Source: Clostridia bacterium
GTDB taxonomy: Bacteria > Bacillota_A > Clostridia > Oscillospirales > CAG-272
Length of the DNA stretch: 7,762 nucleotides
Assembly (NCBI GenBank): GCA_017935805.1
Contig: JAGBGV010000338.1
Coordinates: 1 to 7,762, forward strand
Direction of reading: 5' to 3'
Part shown: in pieces, positions 1 to 6,363 of the stretch
Numbering within the stretch: the stretch's first letter is position 1
Layout: every line of letters begins with the position of its first letter
The notes under the pieces: generated by a model
Told to the model about the DNA's origin: nothing
Databases searched by the model: none
The model's input: the letters and a program-made list of their open reading frames with translations, nothing else
Translations under genes and position numbers: made by a program

Positions 1-514
1 AAACGTGAAGTTTGTTGTGTCGGACGACATCAAACGCAGTGACGTTATCTCTTACGGTGTTGAGGATTATGTTGTTGCCACTCCCGGAATGGATATCAAG
101 CTTGAGAGCAAATTCCGTCTCAAAGCACTTCCCTCCACTGACTGCGGTGTTGCATATCTCGCAGGAGTAAACGGCAGAAATATATATCACGCCGGAGACC
201 TTCATCTGTGGCTTTGGGAAGGCATGACTGAGGGAGAGGTCTACGCTATGACCACAAGATTCCGGGAATACACAAAAGGCCTGAAGATGTTTAACATCGA
301 CACGGCATTTCTCCCCCTTGATACACGTCAGGGCATCTATTCCTTCCTCGGATTTGATTACTACATGAGAAACTTCAAGATCAATCATGCGATCCCCATG
401 CATTTCTTCGGCTCATCAAAAATTTGTGAGGATCTCTTGTACGATCCGATCTCCCGCGACTACAGAAGCAAGATCATTCCCCTGACCCGCGGAGGAAAAG
501 CAAATATTCGCTGA
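1..514 (+). CDS. MBL-fold metal-dependent hydrolase, C-terminal part (5' end outside window)
   Basis: This is the C-terminal portion of a metallo-beta-lactamase-fold protein. The reading frame is open to the left edge, and the GTG at 5-7 is probably an internal Val codon, not the start, because the N-terminal metal-binding HxHxDH motif of the fold is absent and must lie upstream. Two later metal-ligand motifs are visible: the Asp in HAGDLHLW (nt 197-199) and the final His in PMHFFG (nt 401-403). The pattern of a GDLH-x-W motif followed by a PLD segment and PMHFFG resembles small MBL hydrolases common in Clostridia, most of them without a known substrate. About 169 residues are visible; such proteins are usually a little over 200 residues, so roughly the first quarter is missing. 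The fold is well supported but the substrate cannot be assigned. The gene is followed by a promoter and a hairpin before pth, so it may be a separate transcription unit. Confidence 0.85.
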   Translation, partial: NVKFVVSDDIKRSDVISYGVEDYVVATPGMDIKLESKFRLKALPSTDCGVAYLAGVNGRNIYHAGDLHLWLWEGMTEGEVYAMTTRFREYTKGLKMFNIDTAFLPLDTRQGIYSFLGFDYYMRNFKINHAIPMHFFGSSKICEDLLYDPISRDYRSKIIPLTRGGKANIR

Positions 515-522
515 TATTTCCC

Positions 523-551
523 TTGATTTATTCATAATTGAGGAATATAAT
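523..551 (+). promoter_or_regulatory. Candidate sigma-A promoter for the pth-mfd-foldase operon
   Basis: A -35 box TTGATT (523-528, four of six consensus bases) is followed after exactly 17 bases by a perfect -10 box TATAAT (546-551). It begins nine bases after the stop codon of the MBL gene, in AT-rich DNA. Transcription would start near 557-560 and give a leader of about 85-90 bases before the pth ATG. I see no equally good promoter between the downstream hairpin and pth. Prediction from sequence only. Confidence 0.6.
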
Positions 552-585
552 AATCTTAATAAATACATACCAGTGCAATAACACC

Positions 586-611
586 CCCGTTCATTCAAAA
601 ACGGGCTTTTT
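586..611 (+). terminator. Intrinsic terminator-like hairpin in the pth leader (MBL gene terminator or attenuator)
   Basis: A perfect 6-bp stem CCCGTT (586-591) / AACGGG (600-605) with an 8-base loop is followed by one C and five T (607-611), the form of a Rho-independent terminator on the + strand. The other strand has no T-run, so it acts in one direction. It would end transcription from the upstream MBL gene, but it also lies about 28 bases downstream of the start site predicted from the promoter at 523-551. Two mutually exclusive outer pairings are possible: GTGCA (573-577) with TGCAC (611-615), or AATAAC (577-582) with GTTATT (616-621). The first would involve the last T of the T-run. Confidence 0.65.
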
Positions 612-645
612 GCACGTTATTACACTTTAGCATTGGAGAAAAGTT

Positions 646-1284
646 ATGGCTGATATTTTTGATCTGTTTAAGAAAATCGCTTCCGAAAAAAAGACAGACG
701 GCGGAAGCATTGAATACATTATTGTTGGACTGGGCAATCCCGGAGAAAAGTACACATACACACGCCATAACGCAGGATTTCTTGCAATGGACTATATTTC
801 ACAAAAGCTTTGCGTGAAGATAAACAAAGTCAAGTTCAAGGCTCTTGTGTGTGATACATCTATCGGATCACACAGAGTACTGCTGATGAAGCCGCAGACA
901 TACATGAACAACTCCGGAGAGGCTGTTCGCGAGGCTTTGGATTTTTACAAGATCGCACCGGATCATGTTATCGTTATATCTGACGATGTTGCACAGGCTC
1001 CCGGACGAATGAGAATTCGTAAGTCCGGTTCAGCAGGCGGTCAGAAGGGCTTAAACAGTATAATTGTACATTTGGGCACAGATCAGTTTCCCCGAATCCG
1101 CATTGGTGTCGGTGAGAAGCCTAACCCCGAATATGACATGGCTGACTGGGTGCTCGGAAAAATACCGGACGGAGATCAGGAAAAGCTGTTTTCTATCTTC
1201 GGATGCGTGAACGATGCACTTCCCTTACTCCTTGACGGAAAAACTGATGATGCAATGGGTAAATTCAACGGAGTGAAATTCTGA
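646..1284 (+). CDS. pth: Peptidyl-tRNA hydrolase
   Basis: Cytoplasmic esterase that cleaves peptidyl-tRNA released from stalled ribosomes, recycling the tRNA; the Bacillus homologue is called SpoVC. The 212-residue protein carries the family signatures in order: GLGNPG with Asn31, TRHNAGF with the catalytic His41, YMNNSGEAV with Asn88, and Asp113 in the SDD motif that corresponds to the catalytic Asp93 of E. coli. The segment GSAGGQKGL (128-136) has Gln133 and Lys134 where E. coli has His113 and Asn114. About 23 residues precede the beta-strand leading into GLGNPG, longer than in E. coli. The ATG is supported by GGAG at 635-638, seven bases upstream, and there is no other suitable start before the core. 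It is the first gene of an operon with mfd 12 bases downstream, and is probably driven by the promoter at 523-551, with a hairpin in the leader. Confidence 0.96.
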   Translation: MADIFDLFKKIASEKKTDGGSIEYIIVGLGNPGEKYTYTRHNAGFLAMDYISQKLCVKINKVKFKALVCDTSIGSHRVLLMKPQTYMNNSGEAVREALDFYKIAPDHVIVISDDVAQAPGRMRIRKSGSAGGQKGLNSIIVHLGTDQFPRIRIGVGEKPNPEYDMADWVLGKIPDGDQEKLFSIFGCVNDALPLLLDGKTDDAMGKFNGVKF

Positions 1285-1296
1285 TTAAGGTAGATT

Positions 1297-4200
1297 ATGA
1301 ACTACAGATTATTATGTGATATTTTCAGGCGAGGTCGCGAATACGGTGCTCTGAAGCAGGCGATCGAAGCCCCTGTGTACGGAAAGCGGACGCCTCTTCA
1401 CGTCAGCGGACTAACTGAGGGAGCAGAATATATTTTCCTCGCTTCGGTTTCAGAGGATCTTGCAAATGCCAAGTCTCCTCTCACCCTTGTTTTCCCTGAC
1501 AGCAAGAGAGCATCGTCGTTTAATGTGTTCCTGCGCTCAATTGGAATCAATTCTGCGTATTTTCCCGGACGCGAATATTGCTTTTCAAATATTACCTCGT
1601 CTCATGAGCTTGAGGGTGAGCGTCTCGGTATTCTTTCGGGACTGTGCGGACTTCTGCCCGATAATCAGCGAGCAACAGTTATTTGCACAACTGCCGAAGC
1701 AATGCTGCAGATCACGCTTCCACGGGAAAAGCTGACAGAGCTTTGCACAAGAATAACATTTGATACACCAATTGACACAGAGCAGCTTGGAGCGCGGCTT
1801 TCGGATGCCGGATACACACGGGTAGATCTTGTTGAGGCAGTCGGACAGTTTGCTATCCGCGGTGGTATCATTGACGTATATCCTCCGGGAAACGAGCCTG
1901 TGAGAATTGAACTGTTCGGCGACGAAGTAGACAGACTGGGCACTTTCTCTGTTGAAACACAGCGATTTGTTGATATGATCAGTGATGAGCTTGTACTGCC
2001 GCCTGTGCGCGAAGTAGCCGTAACTGCAGAAAAAAGGCTCATACTTTGCGATATGATCCGCCGACAGATCAAAAAACTTGGTCAAACCTCCGATATCGGA
2101 GATAAGCAGACCCGCGCTATCACTGTTCTTCAGAGTGAGCTCTCCTCACTTGAGCACGGATTTGATATAAACTTCGGAGACAAATATCTTCCCGCAATAT
2201 TCCCTGAGTCAGCTTGCATGCTTGACTACACTAACTGCGCGGTGATACTTGTTGACTCCGCTTCAATTGAAGAAAGAACATCTGCTTCAGCCGCGCTGAC
2301 AGAGCAAAGCATCACGGATATGATCGAAAATCTCGAGATGCCTGCTATGAAGGGTGGCTTATATCTGCGCGAATTCGATGAGATCCTCACCCGTCAAAGC
2401 GGTCCCACTGTGCTATGCGATGCTCTTGCCCGCAACAGAAGCGGTATCCGTTCGGGAGATCTGTTTGTGTTTAACACCCGTCACGTTACCGCTTATGCAG
2501 GCAACACTGCCCTATTTAATGAGGATCTTGCGCGGTTTACCAAAGAAAAATATTTGTGTGCAGTCATCTGCTCGAGTGACTCGGAAAAGACGGCAATTAT
2601 GGAATCCCTTACCCACGAAGGATACACAGTCGCATCAGCTGACGGCGAGGGTAGCCTTAAGGAATTCCTCGGCAGCGGAAAGCTACCTGTTGCTGTTATG
2701 ACAGGTGAGTTCTGCGGCGGATTTGAGCTGACTTATCCAAAATTTATTTTGATGGACTTTTCACGCGGATCATCCCGTCCGTCAAGAGGCAGATATTTCA
2801 AAAAAGCAAAAATGCGCGCAAAAGCAACTGAAGCAATTATGTCTTATGCCGATCTTTGCGTAGGCGATATTGTTGTTCACGACGCATACGGCATCGGGCA
2901 GTACATGGGGCTTGAAAATCTGACAATTGACGGCAGCTCCAGAGACTATGTCCACATCAAATACGCAGGCAGCGACAAGCTGTTTCTCCCTGTAGATCAG
3001 CTTGATCATGTTTCAAAATATATTGGTGCTGGCAGTGACACCGGTGCAGTTAAGCTGTCGAAAATGGGCGGTGCTGACTGGAATCGCACAAAGACAAAAG
3101 CAAAAACCGCAACTCGGGAGATGGCGAAAGAGCTTATTGAACTTTATGCCCGCAGACGTCGCACCAAGGGTATCGCATTTGATCCCGATGACGCAATGAT
3201 GCGTGAGTTTGCCGACTCATTTGAGCATGAGGAGACAGACGGTCAACTTGCGGCTATAGACGATATACGCCGTGACATGGAGCAGCCGTATCCCATGGAC
3301 AGACTCCTCTGCGGCGACGTTGGCTACGGAAAGACTGAGGTTGCACTTCGAGCTGCATTCAAGGCCGTAATGAGCGGAAAGCAGGTTGCGGTGCTTGTTC
3401 CTACAACCATTCTCGCATATCAGCATTTCCAGACCTTCCAAAGCCGTATGCGTGCCTTTCCCATAAGAGTTGACATGGTTTCCAGATTCCGCTCACACAA
3501 TGAGCAAGCGGCATCCATTCGCCGAGTTGCAAGAGGAGATACGGATATAATAATCGGTACTCACAGACTTATTTCCAAGGACGTAGAGTTCAAGGACCTC
3601 GGTCTCATAATCATAGACGAGGAGCAGAGATTCGGTGTTGCACAAAAGGAAAAGCTGAAGCAGCTTGCAGTAAACGCTGATATCCTCACTCTGACAGCAA
3701 CTCCCATTCCCCGTACCCTGAACATGGCAATGGGCGGTATCGTTGACATGAGTGTTCTTGAAGAAGCGCCCGGGCTTCGCTCTCCTGTGCAGACTTATGT
3801 AATGGAACATGATGACGCAATCATCAACGAGGCTATCAGACGTGAGCTTCGTCGAGGCGGTCAGGTGTTCTACCTTTACAACAAGGTCGAGGGTATTTAT
3901 CATGTCGCTGACAAGCTACAAGAGGCTATGCCAGACGCAAGAATTGCTGTTGCACACGGAAAAATGGATCGAGAATCCATTGAAGAGGTGTGGGACATGA
4001 TAATCCGCGGAGATATCGATATTCTCGTCTGCACAACGATCATCGAAACGGGAATTGACGTGCCCAACGCCAACACGCTGATCATTGAGAACGCGGAAAA
4101 CTACGGATTGTCACAGCTGCATCAGATTAGAGGTCGCGTGGGTCGCTCAAGCACAAGGGCGTTTGCATATTTTACCTACCGCAAGGGAAAGCAGCTTACC

Positions 4201-4866
4201 GATATTGCCGAAAAGAGACTTTCCGCAATTCGTGAGTATGCTGAATTCGGTGCGGGCTTCAGAATCGCGCTGCGTGACCTTGAGATAAGAGGTGCGGGCA
4301 ATCTGCTCGGCGCTGAACAGCACGGTCATCTTGACGCAGTCGGTTATGACCTGTACATGAAGCTGCTTGAAGAGGCGGTTATTACGGAAAAGGGTGAGGA
4401 AATTAAGAAGCCCCTGCCCGAATGCGCTGTTGACATCAGATGCGACGCATATCTGACAAAATCATATATCGCATCTGCTCCGCAACGAATGGATATGTAC
4501 AAACGCATTGCGCGGATCGAAAACGAAGAAGACTACGACGACATCATTGATGAAATGTGCGACAGATACGGTGAGCCAAACTCACAGGCAGTCAACCTCT
4601 GCAGAATCGCCAGAATCCGCGCAATGGGACGTGTAGCCGGCTTTACCAAGATAGAAGAAAAAGACGGTAGAATCCGTCTCTACTCCCAGAATTTCGATGT
4701 GGGTGCCGTTCAGAAGCTTGCTATAGCTTATCCGACACTTGGAGTCAAGGTCATGCTGGGTCAGAACCCGTTTATTGTGATGAAGTCAAAGCCAAATATG
4801 AGAAACACAGAATTTCTCCTTGAGCTTCTTGAAATGTATTTGGGCTTCATTAAAAGTGAGGAATAA
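1297..4866 (+). CDS. mfd: Transcription-repair coupling factor Mfd
   Basis: Large ATP-dependent DNA translocase (1189 residues, usual size for the family) that pushes RNA polymerase off DNA at lesions and recruits UvrA. The N-terminal UvrB-like module includes the conserved RGGIIDVYPP (188-197). The RNA-polymerase-interacting, CarD-like domain starts near 520 (GDIVVHDAYGIGQY, 523-536). The helicase core follows: EETDGQ before Walker A GDVGYGKT (673-680, Lys679), the DEEQ box (774-777), TATPIPRT (800-807), and the RGRVGR arginine motif (945-950). The TRG translocation motif is in RDLEIRGAGNLLG (993-1005). The remaining part forms the C-terminal regulatory domain that masks the UvrA-binding surface. 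No key residue is missing and the frame is intact throughout. It starts 12 bases after pth with a modest AAGG sequence, so translation may be coupled to pth; unlike Bacillus, no fin (yabK) gene lies between them. Confidence 0.98.
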   Translation: MNYRLLCDIFRRGREYGALKQAIEAPVYGKRTPLHVSGLTEGAEYIFLASVSEDLANAKSPLTLVFPDSKRASSFNVFLRSIGINSAYFPGREYCFSNITSSHELEGERLGILSGLCGLLPDNQRATVICTTAEAMLQITLPREKLTELCTRITFDTPIDTEQLGARLSDAGYTRVDLVEAVGQFAIRGGIIDVYPPGNEPVRIELFGDEVDRLGTFSVETQRFVDMISDELVLPPVREVAVTAEKRLILCDMIRRQIKKLGQTSDIGDKQTRAITVLQSELSSLEHGFDINFGDKYLPAIFPESACMLDYTNCAVILVDSASIEERTSASAALTEQSITDMIENLEMPAMKGGLYLREFDEILTRQSGPTVLCDALARNRSGIRSGDLFVFNTRHVTAYAGNTALFNEDLARFTKEKYLCAVICSSDSEKTAIMESLTHEGYTVASADGEGSLKEFLGSGKLPVAVMTGEFCGGFELTYPKFILMDFSRGSSRPSRGRYFKKAKMRAKATEAIMSYADLCVGDIVVHDAYGIGQYMGLENLTIDGSSRDYVHIKYAGSDKLFLPVDQLDHVSKYIGAGSDTGAVKLSKMGGADWNRTKTKAKTATREMAKELIELYARRRRTKGIAFDPDDAMMREFADSFEHEETDGQLAAIDDIRRDMEQPYPMDRLLCGDVGYGKTEVALRAAFKAVMSGKQVAVLVPTTILAYQHFQTFQSRMRAFPIRVDMVSRFRSHNEQAASIRRVARGDTDIIIGTHRLISKDVEFKDLGLIIIDEEQRFGVAQKEKLKQLAVNADILTLTATPIPRTLNMAMGGIVDMSVLEEAPGLRSPVQTYVMEHDDAIINEAIRRELRRGGQVFYLYNKVEGIYHVADKLQEAMPDARIAVAHGKMDRESIEEVWDMIIRGDIDILVCTTIIETGIDVPNANTLIIENAENYGLSQLHQIRGRVGRSSTRAFAYFTYRKGKQLTDIAEKRLSAIREYAEFGAGFRIALRDLEIRGAGNLLGAEQHGHLDAVGYDLYMKLLEEAVITEKGEEIKKPLPECAVDIRCDAYLTKSYIASAPQRMDMYKRIARIENEEDYDDIIDEMCDRYGEPNSQAVNLCRIARIRAMGRVAGFTKIEEKDGRIRLYSQNFDVGAVQKLAIAYPTLGVKVMLGQNPFIVMKSKPNMRNTEFLLELLEMYLGFIKSEE

Positions 4867-4872
4867 CCGATC

Positions 4873-5994
4873 ATGAAAAAACAGTTTTTACAAATAATTT
4901 CGCTGGTATTGTCACTCATCATTTTGCTTCCCTTTGCGGGGTGCGTCAAGGATGAGCCTGTCCGCCCTATATTGCCAAAGGAAGAACGAGTTGTGCTCTC
5001 TTTCCGTGGTGAAACAATAACGGAGAGCGAATTCGGGTATTATCTATCCCTCTACAAAGGAAGATTTGCCCGCGCTTACGCTGATTTTTCTGATACAGAT
5101 GAGTTCTATTCAAGTGAGTTTGGCAGCACAACAATGGAAGATTATCTCTTTGGCACAGTAGTACAAAATGTTAAGCGGACTCTCATAAGCGAGGCGCTGT
5201 ATTCCGAACAAGGCTTTGACGATGCAGATTTGATCGCAGAAGATATCGGTTACTATATAGAATCTCTTATCTATGAGCGTTACGGAAATGACAGAGAAGC
5301 TTTTTCGAAAGCGCTTGCAGCAATCGGCATCACTGAAGAACAGCTAAATCAGATATATATCAGAGACGAGATGACATACTCGCTGTTCAGCTACCTTGCC
5401 AACGAAAAAGCAACCATTGGCTTGAATGACTCCGCTAAACAGGAGTATCTCGAGAAAAACTACGCGCGAATCCGCCACATTTATGTGAACAACAAGTACA
5501 CATATCTGACCGATGAGAGTGGCGCTCCTGTCTACGGTGCTGACGGAAAGCAACAGACTGCTCCCCTGACAGGTGAAGCTCTTTCAGCAAAAAATGCGCT
5601 GATTTCCGCAATTGACGAGTCCCTTGGTGACGGTGGAAACTTTGACGAGATCTACTCCGCCCTCTCCGAGGACAAGTACTACGAAAACGGATATTATCTC
5701 ACGCAAAATACGGAGTTTATCGACGCTGTTGTTTCTGCCGCGTTCAATCTTGAAGTCGGAGAATGGGTAAAGCTCACATCCGATGTGGGAACGCACTACG
5801 TTATGCGACTCCCTATGGATCAGTCACCATGGGAGAACAACGACAACGCTGATTTCTTCGGCGATTTCAATGATGCGGTGTTAAATGAGCTGTTCGGTGA
5901 ATATCTCGATTCATTCTCCGACGAAGTTAGCGTAAACAAAGATGTACTTGATGATTTTGACATCAGAAGTGCGAAGATCAACTACAACTTCTGA
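4873..5994 (+). CDS. Lipoprotein with SurA/PrsA-like foldase architecture (peptidyl-prolyl isomerase-like)
   Basis: A 373-residue predicted lipoprotein, anchored outside the cytoplasmic membrane. The N-terminus has KK, a hydrophobic stretch (5-22) and a lipobox ending in FAGC with Cys24; the -3 residue is Phe, not the usual Leu. Residues 37-195 resemble the helical SurA-type N-domain (FRGETITESEFGYYL at 44-58). A parvulin-type segment follows, roughly 198-313: ARIRHIYV (198-205) matches the ARHILV strand, and a late segment with AAFNLEVGEW (289-298) and THYVMRL (307-313) matches the usual end of the domain. The segment from about 205 to 232 looks like an insertion, so isomerase activity is uncertain and a chaperone role is equally possible. 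It starts six bases after the mfd stop, using GAGG at 4859-4862 inside mfd, so it is translationally coupled. A prsA-like gene after mfd is, from memory, a recurring arrangement in Clostridia. Confidence 0.8.
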   Translation: MKKQFLQIISLVLSLIILLPFAGCVKDEPVRPILPKEERVVLSFRGETITESEFGYYLSLYKGRFARAYADFSDTDEFYSSEFGSTTMEDYLFGTVVQNVKRTLISEALYSEQGFDDADLIAEDIGYYIESLIYERYGNDREAFSKALAAIGITEEQLNQIYIRDEMTYSLFSYLANEKATIGLNDSAKQEYLEKNYARIRHIYVNNKYTYLTDESGAPVYGADGKQQTAPLTGEALSAKNALISAIDESLGDGGNFDEIYSALSEDKYYENGYYLTQNTEFIDAVVSAAFNLEVGEWVKLTSDVGTHYVMRLPMDQSPWENNDNADFFGDFNDAVLNELFGEYLDSFSDEVSVNKDVLDDFDIRSAKINYNF

Positions 5995-6002
5995 TTCATT
6001 TT
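5958..6002 (+). terminator. Possible weak terminator spanning the convergent stop codons
   Basis: A perfect 9-bp inverted repeat ATCAGAAGT (5962-5970) / ACTTCTGAT (5987-5995) encloses a 16-base loop. The stem can extend by TGA (5958-5960) / TCA (5996-5998) across a one-base bulge, and is followed by TTTTG (5999-6003) on the + strand. The stem is AT-rich and the T-run is short, so termination would be inefficient. No T-run follows on the - strand. The structure contains the stop codons of both the lipoprotein gene and spoIIID. Confidence 0.35.
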
Positions 6003-6247
6003 GTCGAGAGGTATTTTATACGGGTAGCCTCACCACCCCGAAGGTGTCGCTCTGCTTTGTTTTTGTCGAGTACTGATTTCACTTCCCTATACATTGCAGG
6101 GTTTGTCCTTGACAGCTTTTCGGTCACGTCCTTGTGAACGGTGGATTTGCTTATTCCAAACCACGCCGCGGCCTCTCTGACGGTGCATCCCATTTCTATT
6201 ATGTATTTTCCAAGCTCTTCGCTTCTCTCGCAATAGTCAAGCCTCAT
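5996..6247 (-). CDS. spoIIID: Sporulation transcriptional regulator SpoIIID
   Basis: Small DNA-binding protein that activates and represses many genes in the mother cell during endospore formation, acting with sigma-E. The 83-residue product closely follows the Bacillus protein (about 93 residues): YCERSEELGKYIIE near the start, a helix-turn-helix at about 22-45 containing the hallmark GISKSTVHKD (31-40), and the conserved C-terminal RHLRGGEAT (67-75). The start chosen is the ATG at 6245-6247, because a strong GGAGGAG (6251-6257) sits just upstream and the homologue begins here. A longer frame beginning at 6292 would add 15 residues unlike the family and would run through the predicted promoter. 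The gene stands alone on the - strand, convergent with the lipoprotein gene with one base between the stops, and downstream of the galM terminator. Its presence indicates an endospore-forming lineage. Confidence 0.95.
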   Translation of the reverse strand: MRLDYCERSEELGKYIIEMGCTVREAAAWFGISKSTVHKDVTEKLSRTNPAMYREVKSVLDKNKAERHLRGGEATRIKYLSTK

Positions 6248-6250
6248 ATG

Positions 6251-6257
6251 CTCCTCC
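6251..6257 (-). promoter_or_regulatory. Strong ribosome binding site that fixes the spoIIID start
   Basis: GGAGGAG on the - strand, with the GGAGG core five bases before the ATG at 6247. No comparable site precedes the alternative ATG at 6292, so this decides the start codon. Confidence 0.85.
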
Positions 6258-6276
6258 GTGGTGTTCTTACACTTCC

Positions 6277-6306
6277 AATATATGAGGTCCACGAGATAAT
6301 ATATTA
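6277..6306 (-). promoter_or_regulatory. Candidate sigma-E-type promoter of spoIIID
   Basis: Read on the - strand, TAATATA (6306-6300) is followed after 15 bases by CATATATT (6284-6277). The sigma-E consensus known from Bacillus is about KMATATT, 14-15 bases, CATACANT, so each box has one mismatch and the spacing fits. Transcription would begin near 6270 and leave a leader of a little over 20 bases holding the GGAGGAG site. spoIIID is a known sigma-E target in Bacillus. A partial SpoIIID-like half site AAGAACA (6268-6262) lies between the start site and the ribosome binding site, but so short a match may be chance. Confidence 0.55.
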
Positions 6307-6307
6307 C

Positions 6308-6360
6308 CCAAAAAGAAAAATAACCGAACGATCTTTTTCCGACCGTTCGGTGTTTGTTTT
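6308..6360 (-). terminator. Strong, probably bidirectional terminator after galM
   Basis: A perfect 8-bp stem ACCGAACG (6323-6330) / CGTTCGGT (6344-6351) encloses a 13-base loop. On the - strand it starts 12 bases after the galM stop and is followed by TATTTTTCTTTTT (6322-6310), a classic intrinsic terminator. On the + strand it is followed by GTTTGTTTTG (6352-6361), so it could also stop + strand transcripts running antisense through spoIIID. It insulates spoIIID from the gal operon. Confidence 0.88.
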
Positions 6361-6363
6361 GAT

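Noticed and set aside
5..514. GTG at 5-7 as the true start of the MBL-fold gene.
   Set aside because: The frame is open to the edge and the HxHxDH metal-binding motif would be missing, so the gene is simply cut by the window.
1585..2085. Overlapping long open frames on the - strand within the 5' part of mfd.
   Set aside because: They are composition shadows of mfd, whose frame shows conserved motifs throughout, with no plausible start context.
6026..6066. Small hairpin CACC/GGTG followed at a distance by TTTGTTTTT on the + strand, as a terminator.
   Set aside because: A four-base stem nine or more bases from the T-run; it is part of the conserved RHLRGGEAT codons of spoIIID.
5999..6070. Direct repeat TTTTGTCGAG at 5999-6008 and 6061-6070.
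   Set aside because: Both copies are essentially within the spoIIID coding region in different reading frames, and there are only two; most likely chance.
6248..6292. N-terminal extension of spoIIID by 15 codons.
   Set aside because: The extension is unlike the family, overlaps the predicted promoter, and the internal ATG has the strong ribosome binding site.
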